From positions 35,311,047 through 35,375,046 of the forward strand of contig OZ020489.1 in the NCBI GenBank assembly GCA_963971405.1: a stretch of DNA of 64,000 bases. The letters run 5' to 3'. Every line of letters starts with the position of its first letter. Position 1 is the stretch's first letter. This DNA comes from Psococerastis gibbosa (lineage: Eukaryota > Arthropoda > Insecta > Psocodea > Psocidae). Of this stretch, positions 32,855 to 43,572 are shown in pieces. The notes beneath the pieces are model-generated. The model had not been told where the DNA came from. It did no database searches and saw nothing but the letters and a program-made list of their open reading frames with translations. Both the position numbers and the translations under genes were made by a program.

Positions 32855-33345
32855 TTACTTTCATTTTCTTACCAAGCCAATTAATCGGTGTTGTAAGGGC
32901 GGATTTTGCCACCAATTTCGGGGGGGGGGGGGGGGTCAGCGGGCAGGTTCAATGGATGTAACATTAAAAAACATTATTATTTTTAATTTCCACTGTAAAC
33001 CCATTGTTAGTGTAGGTTCACTTTATTTATGGGGGAGGTCCGGAACCTCTGACCCCCCCTAAACCCCTAACCCCGATCTTACACTAGCTAACAAGGTAAA
33101 AATGGGTAAACCCATTGTTTTTTATTTTGGCGGGGGGGGGGGGGGTCCGGACCCTCTGACCCCCCGCCCCTAAAATCCGCCCTTGCGGTGTTGGGACTAT
33201 AAAACCCTCTTATACACTCAAATGGGAAGGCCCGAGGACCGCTTGCTTTACAATCCCTCCAAAGCATGTCCAGAAAATGCAACAAGTGATTGGAGTACTC
33301 GAACAAGCAACATTTCGAATGAAAATCGGAGCCCGTACTCCACAT
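32855..33345 (-). mobile_element. SINE A interrupted by a hAT-like MITE
   Basis: The minus strand carries the head (33345 side: degenerate B box TTGTTCGAGTACTCC), the body with GCAAGCGGTCCTCGGGCCTT and, beyond the insertion, ATTAATTGGCTTGGTAA corresponding to the SINE A 3' end. The two parts join at CGGTGTTG. Confidence 0.75.
32894..33185. mobile_element. hAT-like MITE in SINE A, perfect 8-bp duplication
   Basis: YAAGGGCGGATTTT ends are inverted. CGGTGTTG is at 32886-32893 and 33186-33193. Long G runs lie near both ends (about 32921-32935 and 33132-33145). 292 bp without a coding frame. Confidence 0.85.
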
Positions 33346-33807
33346 GTTCTGCTGACTAAGAATTATAAAATATTTATAAAATAAATGCATAAAATATAAA
33401 TAATGAAATTGATAAAAAAAAAAATATAAATACATTTTGATTAGTAAGTGGCTCAATTTATTAATCAGTGACTGGGCAGTAGTTCAGCAGGTCTATCATG
33501 ACATTTAAAGAATAACTTAGCCAGGGAATTATTCAAACCATTTTAATACTGGAGTTATTGCCTTCTCCGAGGAGTCTCAATTAATTTTGTTTATGTCATG
33601 TATAGGAACCAATGTAATTGTGCTATACATGTGTTATGTGTATAAGAAATCAACAATTAAACGACAGCTAACAGAACATTCGACAATATTATTTTAATCT
33701 ACTTTAACGTAAATGAAGTTACATTCATTGGGGTTTATTTACAGTAATTTATTCTGGATAAGTTATACGTTAAACGCCTTGCATAAATAAACCCTGAACT
33801 ATATCAT
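33346..33807. other. AT-rich; weak relative of block H
   Basis: 33490-33620 resembles block H (CTATCATGACATTTAAAGAATAACTT) with much divergence. Nothing else recognised. Confidence 0.35.
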
Positions 33808-33975
33808 TAAGCGACTAATATGGCAAGGTGGTGGAGTGATTGCACTTGTGCGAGTCTCAACACGCCATGCGATCGGAGACGTATCGTAACTCAGGACGGG
33901 TACTAACGTATAGAGGCGACTGAAGAGGTCAATCGGATATATTCATAAAATTATCTGTGTGCCATTAACCTTTTA
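33808..33975 (+). mobile_element. SINE B copy
   Basis: TATGGCAAGGTGGTGGAGTG, CTTGTGCGAGTCTCAACACG, GATCGGAGACGTATCGTAAC, ACTAACGTATAGAGGCGACT and TGCCATTAACC. One of the most complete copies. Confidence 0.8.
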
Positions 33976-34096
33976 AAAATAAATATATACTTGTATATAT
34001 TTATATTTATATTTATAAAATAAATATATACTTGTATATATTTATTTTATATATATACATATATATATATTTTAAATATATACTTGTATATATTTA

Positions 34097-34223
34097 TTTT
34101 TGCTTTCCAATTTATACGAAGTATAAGGAAAGCTTTGTGACGGTCGAAATTTTCGATTCCGCGATTTCAACGGATTTACACGTTATAAGGTCCCAGGAAC
34201 CCAAAAAAGTGGTTTTTACGAAA

Positions 34224-34274
<51 letters not shown>

Positions 34275-34980
34275 GCGTCGATTTCCGGGCAAACTACTCG
34301 GTCAATTTTGATGAAATTTTGCATGTAGGTTCACAAAAATCATACCTCGAGAGCATTTTTTTTATTTTGGGCTAACTCAATTTGGGGGGTTTTATTTTCA
34401 AAAAACTTCAGAAAAATGTCTAAAAAAATTATTTTCCCAAAACGGCTCCAACGATTTCTTTTAAATTCACATATATTGTAGTTTTTGTTAATGTTGATAA
34501 AATGCGGGGGGTCGCTTGCCCCTTGATAGTTTGCTTCTGGGGGTAAAAAAATAAAAATGACTAAATTTTAATGAAAAATGACTAAAAAATAATTTTTCTG
34601 CGACACCTTTCTATCGATGATTTCTACCGTCAGGTATATTTTAGGTGTTAAATTGGGTAACGAAACCGGACAGGTTGCTTTCCCAAGAAAGTATTTGGTT
34701 TTGTACAAAAAAATGTTTTTTGTTTTTTAAATGGTAGAAAATTCACGCTAAAATGCATTGCGTGCCCTGCCAGTATTGCTGTGTGGTAATGTGTTGGTCT
34801 GACCTATCTAGAATTTACCTCACCACCAGTGACGAGTGACGTCAGGTGGACAACCCCCCCCCCCCCCGAGATATCGTAAATTTAGACACAGGAAAATTAT
34901 TTACCATGAAATTACTCATTTTCTCTATCTACTAATTTTGATAAATTGGAAAGCATGTTCGAGTAAACTCGGACCGGTTT
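34097..34980 (+). repeat. Repeat G, longest copy
   Basis: Starts TTTGCTTTCCAATTTATACG and ends near ATAAATTGGAAAGC plus GAGTAAACTCGGACCGG, so GCTTTCCAATTTAT is an inverted terminal motif. Inside are a TGTC repeat (34223-34275), TTTCCGGGCAAACTACTCGG, a G run and a C run near the distal end. The 98 and 70-codon ORFs are driven by the TGTC repeat. Terminal motif and internally deleted copies favour a non-autonomous DNA transposon. Confidence 0.65.
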
Positions 34981-35639
34981 TCTTTCTTTGCAACAAAAAT
35001 ATACATTCCCATAGCCTAAGTAGAGCGTTGTAGTTGAAGGAATCTGCTTTAAATCGCATATACGATAAGATATTACAGTCATACAGTGAGTACTGCAATG
35101 CTACTAATTAAATTTAGCTAACTGCTCGTGTAGCCTTGCGTGAAAAACCATTTCTAAGAATTCCTCAGCATGAGTATTGTAGTATATATGGCAATTATTA
35201 TATAAATTCTAGTCATAGTGTCTAGTGTCAAAATGCAGAAAATCCAGCGAAGCAAATTCTCGCTCGAGCCATCAAATTAAGTACGTACATCTCTAATAAA
35301 TATAGGGCGGAATTGAAACGATGAAACAACTAAGCAGAAGAAGAAGAAGAAGAAGAAGGGAAGGAAGAAGCACAGTTGCATTACTGTACAATTTATTTAA
35401 GCATTAACATCGAGGTATCTCCATGCTCCCTTAATAATTACAGAATTCTTATCATTCTTGAGAAGTCATATTGCAAGAATGAAAAGGGACTTTTCAAATC
35501 ACCCTCAAGTAACTCAAGTAAGGGTCGCCATCTTAAAAACCATTACCTTGAAGGGGGGCATGATATGATAAAATTCCTGTGTCGTTTATTATTTGGAGCC
35601 ATTTCAGAGGAAACTTACCGTTGACGTTCGAAACCCCTG
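34981..35639. other. Unannotated; GAA repeat at 35337-35358
   Basis: AGAAGAAGAAGAAGAAG follows unidentified sequence and may be the tail of another LINE-type insertion, but no protein match precedes it. Confidence 0.35.
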
Positions 35640-35765
35640 GATTACCCCCAAAATAGGTTGGTATATATAGGTAGTTTTTAATTTAGGTTCATATACTTAC
35701 GAGTTAGTTATTAAGATTATTATGTTATTAAGATTTGGCCCATTCATATTCAATTACCTGAAGTA
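35640..35765 (+). repeat. Element X left-end fragment
   Basis: ACCCCTGGATTACC, AAAATAGGTTGGTATATAT and AAGATTTGGCCCATTCATAT resemble the left end of 41670-42498. Confidence 0.45.
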
Positions 35766-35769
35766 AGAA

Positions 35770-36250
35770 AGAGTCGGTACAGAGGTACCGCAAAAAAAAT
35801 TTTTTTAGTTATTTTTTTTATGAAAATTGAGTATTTTTTAAATTTTTGTCCCCAGAACGAAATTATTAAGGGGCAAGCTTTTTTGACTTTAATAACGACT
35901 ACAATATATGAGAATATAAAACAAATCGTTGGAACTGTTTTTGGTAAATATTTTTTTTAGAAGTTTTTTCGAGTTTTTCGAGATTAAAACCACCCAAAAT
36001 GGAGTTAGCCCAAAATATAAAAAATCATCCCAAGATATGAGTTATGTGAACCCACATGCCAAAGTTCATTGAAATTCACCTAGTAGTTTTCCCATAAATC
36101 GACGAACAGACAGACTGACAGATAGACTGAGAGGCAGACATTTCGTAAAAAATACTTGTTTTAGTTCCTGGGACCTCAAAAGGGGTAAATCCACAGAAAT
36201 CTCGAAATCGGAAATTTCGATCGTCACAAAGCTTTCTAAATAGGAAAACA
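35770..36250 (-). repeat. Repeat G partial copy
   Basis: Internal and terminal parts of G: ATAACGACTACAATATATGA, ACCCAAAATGGAGTTAGCCC, GACAGACTGACAG block, GACATTTCGTAAAAA and AGCTTTCTAAATAG. Confidence 0.65.
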
Positions 36251-36864
36251 AAATTAGATCGTATTATAGACGCTTGGAATATAGACGAAGACGTGTTATC
36301 AGCGTTATAGGACTCATATTGCAGGTACGGGAGATTGTGGCGTTGCAAACCTAAAGTCGTAAACCTATCATTTAATTTTATACAGTTGTCGCATTGGTTA
36401 AACCATTGGTTTAAATTATCTCATCAACAGGAAAAGGTTGGACAAGATAAAAACTGAAAAATTCCATTGGCGGAAAAACTAAAAAAACATGAAAAAACTC
36501 AGGTTTTTAGAGACAATTTTATATCCACCATTTTCCCATTGGCCATTTTGAAAAACCAACCAGGAAAAAGAAAACTTTTCATCAGCGGAAAAAATTAAAT
36601 TTAACATAAGTTGCAACGTTGCGTTATGGAGTTTTTGAATGGAGAAAGCTCTTTTAACGGGTTGAGAAAGCTGGAAAAGTTGATCGTGAAAAATGCTCCG
36701 CCTACAAGCGCTCACCTTTTGTCTTAGATATTCAGCTGGGTCAGTCTTTAAACCTTGCATCTCCCCCAACGCTTTTACGATTGCCTACTGTATGTTATGT
36801 GTAGTTCAATTCACTATTTTTTATATTCTTACCGTAATTAAGCCTATTTAAAATAACAATTATG
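36251..36864. other. No supported gene; 96-codon minus ORF noted
   Basis: The minus ORF 36479-36769 has no recognised motif and no partner in the window. Unremarkable otherwise. Confidence 0.3.
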
Positions 36865-36945
36865 GAATAAGGACATGTAGAGTAGTGGTACAGACTCCGA
36901 TTCTCACCCGAAAGGTTGTTGGTTCGAGTCCCAAACTTGCTATAT
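36865..36945 (+). repeat. SINE A head only
   Basis: TGTAGAGTAGTGGTACAGAC, TCTCACCCGAAAGGTTGTTG and the B box GGTTCGAGTCC, then it stops abruptly at the LINE A fragment. Confidence 0.7.
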
Positions 36946-37171
36946 TCGTTCGAGCTCCTGCGTCGTCCTTCAGTTGATCCATGAATTCCTTCTTCGTCCA
37001 CCCTCTTCTATTGGTTCCTTCCACTGTGCCCTCAATGATGATGTGTACCAGATTTTCGTGCCTTAATAAATGCTCTACCCATTTGGCTCTTCTACGTTTT
37101 GTCTTCCAATTTTTTATGTAAGGTAGCAGTTGTCTCTCTTCAACAGCTTCTAGCGCTCTTCCATTCGCCAA
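36946..37171 (-). pseudogene. LINE A C-terminal coding fragment
   Basis: The minus strand is open for 75 codons and includes RAKWVEHLLRHENLVHIIIE, GTVEGTNRRGWTKKEFMDQL and KDDAG. The same block (H...V..IIEGT..G....GR.RKEY..Q.) is in LINE A at 45738-46420. It has no GAA tail here, so the 3' end is lost at the SINE A junction. Confidence 0.75.
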
Positions 37172-37404
37172 CGTGGTGAAGGTGTCCCAAGTCCGACTTA
37201 GACTTCCTATCAGTCACGCGTATTCTGAGGTTTCAGTTTCAGTTAAAAAAGTACCTAGCTTGTAGCTGGTTTGGTTCGGTAGTTGTGTAGCTGTGCCAAC
37301 TCGTCTAACTATACATGAGTCTTCTCGAAGAGCATTATATTGATAAGTAACTATGTATATATTCGAGTAGATGCATCATAAAGAATCCTCTGTCAAACCT
37401 GGAC

Positions 37405-37480
37405 AAGGTGGACATGCGGTGTAGTATGCCACGGCATGGCGTAAGTCGTGGGTTCGAGTCTCATCATGTGCAGGTTTTTC
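37405..37480 (+). repeat. tRNA-like sequence with B box
   Basis: GTGGGTTCGAGTCTCAT is a T-arm-like segment with GGTTCGAGTCT close to the B-box consensus. GGACATG near the start and CATGTGC at the end pair as an imperfect acceptor stem. The anticodon arm is poor, so this is more likely a SINE head than a tRNA gene. Confidence 0.4.
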
Positions 37481-37502
37481 CTGATTCTAGCTTTGAATAT
37501 AT

Positions 37503-37615
37503 AAAGACATGTAGAGTAGTGGCACGGATTGCGACTTTCACAAAGGTTGTTGGTTCAAAACCCACACTTACTACATTTTCTAGCTATGCTTCATGGGGCA
37601 TATAAAGATGTAGAT
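37503..37615 (+). mobile_element. SINE A, truncated copy
   Basis: Head with TGTAGAGTAGTGGCACGG and a deleted anticodon arm (TTTCACAAAGG), then CTACATTTTCTAGCTATGCT. B box degraded (GGTTCAAAACC). Confidence 0.65.
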
Positions 37616-37763
37616 GTCCGGAAGCAGGCATAGCACGAGGTGTACCAATTTAACTTGTTACCGCACTTCGCACGGGGTTCAAAAATGTAAATACAACAAT
37701 TTTAGAACAGCACTTTGCATTCTAAAATAGTTTTGTGCTAATTTTTAACCCAGCTTCTGAGGG

Positions 37764-38195
37764 ATGCCCCTCCAGCGATCCGAAACTCCGTTCTGGAAGA
37801 CGTTGAATGAACAAAAGTCGAGGGCGATCCCCGGCATTCACTTCACGAAATGTCAGTCCAGAAAAAGTTTTCTCAGCCGAACCACACGGGTGGTGGAAAC
37901 AGCCAGCTCAAATCGCATTGACAGGTGGAAGGACCTAACTCCAAACATCCTGGGAGAAATAGGGCCCGGAGCTCAACTACCGTACCTTGCCTGGCCGAGC
38001 CTCAATTGGCTTAGAACGGGGGTTACATGATGCCACGCGAACCTGTGTAGTTGGGGACTGGCTGAAGACCCGACTTGCGAATGCGCGCGGACGACGACAA
38101 GCCGGGGGCCATCTTCTGGTTTGGCGGTTTGCCCGAGACTAGCAGAAGCTGTGTCCCAGACAGATCTCTCAGATGCCAATGACAAGGCCATGTAG
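37764..38195 (+). pseudogene. LINE ORF2 C-terminal fragment (jockey-like)
   Basis: A single frame with one stop (TGA 38028-38030) reads RDAPPAIRNS-type sequence upstream, then LPYLAWPSLNWLRTGVT, stop, CHANLCSWGLAEDPTCEC and AVCPRLAEA. LN.LRTG followed by WG(L)...P.C.C is the familiar C-terminal signature of jockey-like and CR1-like ORF2 proteins. The residue pair that usually precedes the first cysteine is where the stop lies. The frame ends at TAG 38193-38195, contributed by the head of the next SINE A, so the LINE is truncated there. Confidence 0.75.
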
Positions 38196-38400
38196 AGTAG
38201 TGGTACGGACTCTGACTTTCACCCGAAGGGTTGTTGGTTCGAGTCCTACACTTCCTACAATTTCTGGTCATGCTTCGGAGGGCATGTAAAGCTGGCGGTC
38301 CCAGGCCTTCCTAGTTGAGTGTAAGAAAGGGCTTTTTTTTCAACTCCGGTAGGTTGGCTTAGTAATAGAACAAAAAAAAGTCCTTATTTATTTATTTATT
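38183..38400 (+). mobile_element. SINE A copy, first of a tandem pair
   Basis: Full head with TCTGACTTTCACCCGAAGGG and B box GGTTCGAGTCC, body, and a TTTA-repeat tail. A T run replaces TATAGCCC in the body. Confidence 0.85.
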
Positions 38401-38615
38401 TAGTAGTGGTACGGATTCTGACTTTCACCCGAAAGGTTGTTGGTTCGAGTCCAACACTTTCTACATTTTCTGGCAATGCTTCGGAGGGCATGTAAAGCAA
38501 GTGGTCTCGGGCATACCTAGTTGAGTGTAAGAGAGGGCTTTATAGCCCTAACTCCGATAGGTTGGCTTAGTAACAAAACAAAAAGTCCTTATTTATTTAT
38601 TTATTTATTATTTAT
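38401..38615 (+). mobile_element. SINE A copy, second of a tandem pair
   Basis: Begins directly in the TTTA tail of the first copy, lacking the first dozen or so bases (starts AGTAGTGGTACGGATTCTG). The rest is complete with its own TTTA tail. Confidence 0.85.
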
Positions 38616-40930
38616 CCAGGCCGCAGTGTTTGGGAACAACATGTCCTAGGCCTAGAAAAGTTAAGTAGGTAAAAGGGAAAATAGTCTCTCATGCTATGCC
38701 TACCGGACATCTAATCCAACAACTCTAAAGTTGCCTAATGTTAATTCTATTACAAGCCGTTTCTAGGATACATAGTTTGCGAGATGTTCCATTTCTGCTC
38801 TACACCCAATTTTATCTCCTTTGCAATAATTTTTCCTCTCTTTTTTCAAAACTATTTCTTTTATTTAATTCTTATAATAAAAGGACAACCCCTATTTTTA
38901 ATTAGTTTTCATCCACTTCCCCTTCACCCGTTATTCTTATACCCCTTAAAAGTAGGCCCTTTTTATGCGGAATTGTGAGTTTACTAATAAAACCACCTAA
39001 CTCACTAAATAAAGGGGTTGATGACTCATTGCAACGAAATTATTCGTCATTTTGCGAAGGATCTTGAAATTAATTCTTCTTCTACTTCTCACCTTTACAG
39101 CATATTCTGATTTAAATATATTCTTCAGAGACAAGTCGTGCAATGACTCCAACAAGCAATCCTACTTCAGTCATATACATAATTGTGTAGAAGGCATGCA
39201 CAGGCTTGCCAAAGCAAAGAGACAAGCCATAAAAACGGAGCAATTTATTAAAATATTTAACCAATATTATATAGGATACGTGAGACGTTCCGCTGGAGCA
39301 TTGCAGTTCCGCCTGGAGTTCCGTACATGAAAGAAAGAAAGAAAAAAAAAATTGTCTCAATTTTCCATATTCGGCCCACTTTTGCAATAAACCCATAATA
39401 ATTATTAATACAATATACAAATTAAATTGAATTAAATTACAATTTGACTGAAAAAAAATTAAAATATTACAAAATTAAAACTAACAAACCATCAAACCCA
39501 TCATTTACACCCATAAAATAGTCACAACAAGCATGCTTCTTTAAATAAAAAAAGTCATTTCTGATGGGGTCCGTTACTGAAATATTATTATTTTTTAATT
39601 TCTCTGCCACCTTCCACCTCTCTTGTGACCAGCCATTAGAAAGACGTAGCCAGTTCTCCAGGATTAAAAAATATTTTTTGCTGGTTTGAATGTCCCATCT
39701 GTTCTATATCGGACTCTTCCACCAATTTACAAAATGCCTTAACAGTTGCGAATCAGAGACTTAGGCTAGTTTTTGAAATCTTCAGTTTTCTGTTGGTTCT
39801 AAGTTTGAATGTCATACTATTAAAAACTCCTCAAGCATCTAGGTTTCGTTACATACGAAAAAACTGAATTATTCACTATGTACATATTTGTACATTTTTA
39901 GTAGCGCAGGACAAATTAGGTAGTTTTTTAGCTGCAGATGTAGAATTGAGCAACGTTTCGTACCACAATGAGGTCTTTTCGGACACTGAAAAATTAAAAT
40001 ATGCCGACAGATGTCTTCCGCTGCACGCGCCAATATTCAAAGTTCAGAACGCACCCCTTTTGCTGTGATTTTTTGGGCAAAACAGCCGATGTGATAATTT
40101 TACCCTCATCAGGATAAAGGTGGCAAGATGGTGAAGGTTGCCTGCCTATTTCTGCCCTAAATTGAAAATGAAATTTCGAAATATTATTATTTTTATTTTC
40201 ATTTTTAGGGGCCAAATGAAATCTTAAGAACATGGAACGAATTGACTTCTGCTGCACAATTACTATTCTGTACCTTTTTCTATTGTAAAATTTTATAATC
40301 CACCACTAAACGAAGATTAGCATTTTAACTATGGCTTATAAACCAAATTTTCCAGTGATATAAAATCGAGTTAACCTGTTTTTGATCTGAAGGGGTCGTA
40401 AGAACTCATAATTTTTTATTCACCCTTTTTCATTTTTCCCCTTCACTCTTTTGTCTTTTTCTACCCCTTCGCACGTGCTTATCTCGGCTTTGCGTCTGCG
40501 TGGTATTCAGACTATTACTCATTCTACGGGTGAAGCAGATGAAAGAAACCGCGGGCTGTGAGTGCTTTCTTTCTGTTTGTCTAGGCGCTCGTTCTGCGAC
40601 AGAAGATTCTTGCGGCCTTGACACATAGACGTGGGTCTACTGAACTTGCTTACTCAAGGTCAACCCGCTTACCTCATAAATAATGTAACGACTTCAAATG
40701 CAGTAAGAACTACTATACATAATACTTCAGATGAATTCTCTTGCCCCTAAAAGAAAAGCTCTATGGTGCCTTCATAAAAATTTCCATTAAAGACGACAAT
40801 GTGATATAAAAAAACTATTCTAACATTAAGTAGGCTAGCCTAGACAATTTATAAATTAGGTACTACAGTTTGGTTTGCTAAAGATAATTTTGTAACCGTG
40901 GGGTATCGAAAAAAATTGTTGTCACTATAG
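38616..40930. other. No supported feature over 2.3 kb
   Basis: The longest stretch without a recognised repeat in the window's centre. ORFs of 64-102 codons exist (for example 39052-39330 and 39112-39420) but overlap on opposite strands and match nothing I know. Confidence 0.35.
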
Positions 40931-40931
40931 A

Positions 40932-40995
40932 CTATGGCTGTCTGGCGCGATGTTACAGTACAGGCTAAGGCCCTTAACGGGCCGTAGCGCCCAGG
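40932..40995 (+). repeat. LINE R 3' end fragment
   Basis: CTGGCGCGATGTTACAGTAC and CGGGCCGTAGCGCC align with the end of LINE R at 60870-60916. It is followed by GTAGTAGTA. Confidence 0.45.
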
Positions 40996-41354
40996 AGTAG
41001 TAGTATAGACTATAGGCGGATATATAATTTTTTCCGCTGCATCAACTAGCTTGGAATGGAGCGTCTGCGGCTTCGAGCCAAGTTTGGGAGGGGGGGGGGG
41101 TTGGATTGTTAAGGGCATAGCACCATGCCTCCGACAGATACTCACCCTTTTCTCCAGTACTATATCTCTTACACTTAAACTAACCTAGGTGGCATAGGTT
41201 TGTCCAACAAACCAAAAACAACACACGGCTGCAAACCTAAAGATTAAAGAAGATAGCCCCAACTCCATACTTAGGCAAGATGCAACGTTCTCCAGTCTCT
41301 ACTCCAAATACTAGTATATTAATGAAAGGATTGCCAAAGGTATTGTAAACTCGA

Positions 41355-41512
41355 CTTCGATGGCCAGGTGGTAACGTGCTTGCACTTGTGCGAGTCTTTA
41401 CACGCCATGCAATCGGAGACGTGTCGTAACTCAACATGGGTACTAACCTACAGAGGCGACTGAAGAAGTCAATCGGATACATTCATTAAATTGTTTGTAT
41501 GCGATTAACCTT
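41355..41512 (+). mobile_element. SINE B copy, near full length
   Basis: GATGGCCAGGTGGTAACGTG, CTTGTGCGAGTCTTTACACG, ATCGGAGACGTGTCGTAACT, ACTAACCTACAGAGGCGACT and CATTAAATTGTTTGTATGCG followed by an A-rich tail. Good reference copy. Confidence 0.85.
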
Positions 41513-41669
41513 AAAAAAAATAATAATAATAAAAAACAGCAACGGTGTCAATTTCACGAACCTGAACAATTCCTCGTTCAACAGACAAATAGTCAGATTC
41601 AATTTACATTTTCGCACCTCAAACAGTATTACTTCCAAAAACCCCGATAAAGTCCATTAATAGGAAGCT

Positions 41670-42498
41670 GGCTGTACACATTGGCCACCCCTGAATCACC
41701 TTAAAATAGGTTGGTTTATATTTATTATTAAAGTTAATACTTCAAGTTACATAGATTTGATCTACTCATTTGATAGAGGACTATTTCATGCATTATACTA
41801 CGATAATTTGTTTGGGCGCTTATTCCACATACGTCAATAGTAAATATGGTATTGACGGACATTTCAATTTAACTCTATGCCATTGTTAAAATTGATCAAT
41901 GATCATAGAGTAAAATCCGGCGTTGCAAACAATAACAAACTAAAATGATATGTTAAGTACAAACATTTTATATTTTATTGTTTATAAAACAATTTTCATC
42001 CATTAAACAGATCGGTGAAGGTCGATCATACTTCGGATCTCCTACTATTATTAGGTTTTATTAAAAATAATAAGTGTACGGAGAAAACAAATACAAACAA
42101 AATTTCAAAAAACAAATGCAAACAAATTTCAAAAATTTGGCGCATACATGTCAATGTAAGAAAAGTGATCAATAGTTGAAAAAACATGTAGAATGTAGTG
42201 TATCAATGAAAAATTGAAATTTCTGTCGATACCATATTTACTATTGACTATTGACGTATGTGGAATAACAGCCTATGTTTTGGCCTAGAGAGTTTACCGT
42301 GAAACTGATAACCGACAGAGATTTACCGAATTATCGAATTCATGGACAAATTATACCAACAAAAAAGAAAAACACTTTATAATAGGGAGTATGAAATAGT
42401 CTTCCAGCAATTGAGTAGACCAAATCTTTATAAACTTAAGTAAAAAATATAAACCATCCTGATTCAGGCTGATCCAGGGGTGGCCAATATGTACGGCC
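41670..42498. mobile_element. MITE X with long TIRs, containing another MITE
   Basis: GGCYGTACAYATTGGCCACC ends are inverted, and pairing continues over about 120 bp through AGATTTG..TACTC and GAGGACTATTTCATGC. Its loop holds the element at 41815-42273; without it X would be about 370 bp. Target duplication unclear. Confidence 0.7.
41815..42273. mobile_element. MITE of the GGCG..ATTCC group inside X
   Basis: GGCGCTTATTCCACATACGT and its complement bound the unit; inner sequence shares ATTGATCAATGATCATAGAG and GTTAAGTACAAACATTTTA with 17270-17653. About 459 bp. The right terminus has an extra A and the flanks are not identical. Confidence 0.7.
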
Positions 42499-42789
42499 AG
42501 AACCCTCTTAACCTGTTTTTAAAGGGTAGGGAATAATTCTGATGAACGGTCTGTTTTTGAAACAAACCTTTCATTTCTGTGGATTTCCCCTACGACCATT
42601 TTCATATCTGGTTGGCTGTGGAAAGAAAAGTTGTCAAATTGACCCGGCCTTGATTACACCCTCCAATATTTATTCGATCGAAGAATTATTTGGAATGCTC
42701 ATGTAGAAGTATACGAATTTAATATGAATTTAGGTATTAACACCTTCCAATTTTTCTTGGGCCAGTATTCATTGGATCATTGAGTGTGT

Positions 42790-43493
42790 CAGAGGCGTAA
42801 AGTGTTTTAGAATGATGGCGGGGGCAAAACTAATAAGTAGACCTTATGACGTCATCAGGCAGGGTAAGGAAAATTTGAAAATATAAGAGTAAAATAGTAG
42901 GGTTTTACGCATTTTAATCGTAGTAAAGTACAGCTGCAGAATTTGACTGGATGCCATCTTAAAACGGTTGATTTGTCGTAAAAAGAGGTGATTACCATTA
43001 TCGTAGATAATAATACGGGCTTTCAGTGAGATTTTAGTTCATTCCTCTGCAACCAATATTAACTGAGATATAAATGAGGTTTCAATCGGCCGCCATCTTG
43101 TAACTAAATATTGGATCTAGCTGGTTAACAAACTCGATCAAGACATTTGTATGATCAACTTTTGTGCCAAGTTTCATCACAATAAGATAATATTTACGGA
43201 AGTTAGAGTGTTTCCTAAAATCGATTAACACAATATATACATATATACTGTATATACATATAACATTTTGAACGGAGAGTGGTTTTAGGCTCAGGGGGTC
43301 ATGAAATAAAAAGTTGTGGAGGAATTTTCCGAAAGTCGAACATTGATCGCCATCTCAATAGGTAGATGAATCTCCCCAAAAAGGAAAGCCTATATTTCTA
43401 TTGCTGCAAAGGGGACCACGTCTTACAATGCTCGAGGCTGGGGGGGGGGGGGCAAAGTTGGACCGTGGCCCCCCTCCCAACTTTACGCCCCTG
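42790..43493. mobile_element. hAT-like element, second copy, with repeat L inside
   Basis: CAGAGGCGTAAAG and CTTTACGCCCCTG are terminal inverted repeats. GAGTGTGT (42782-42789) and CAGTGTGT (43494-43501) are a 7/8 target duplication. Outside L it matches 15614-15893 closely, including TTATGACGTCATCAGGCAGG and CGAGGCTGGGG. Confidence 0.8.
42957..43376 (+). repeat. Repeat L, copy 2, inside the hAT-like element
   Basis: Matches 22690-23105 from GGATGCCATCTTAAAA to AGGTAGATGAATCTCCC. The hAT-like copy at 15614 lacks it, so L is either inserted or a captured interior. Confidence 0.75.
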
Positions 43494-43545
43494 CAGTGTG
43501 TATAATAGGAGGTTTTGATTATTATATATTTTTGAGTCTCTGCTT

Positions 43546-43572
43546 AAAAAAAAAAAAAAAAAAAAAAAAAAA
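43546..43572 (+). repeat. 27-A homopolymer
   Basis: A clean A run not preceded by any retroelement sequence I recognise. Confidence 0.85.

Noticed and set aside
33088..33456. 122-codon minus ORF
   Set aside because: Covers a hAT-like MITE and SINE A; proline-rich part is a G run read in antisense.
34112..34324. TDRQTDRQ-type peptide ORFs (also 13703-13918)
   Set aside because: Translation of the TGTC/GACA microsatellite in repeat G.
37405..37480. Functional tRNA gene
   Set aside because: Good B box but poor anticodon arm and imperfect acceptor stem.
43546..43572. Poly-A tail of a processed pseudogene
   Set aside because: No gene-like sequence or target duplication upstream of the A run.
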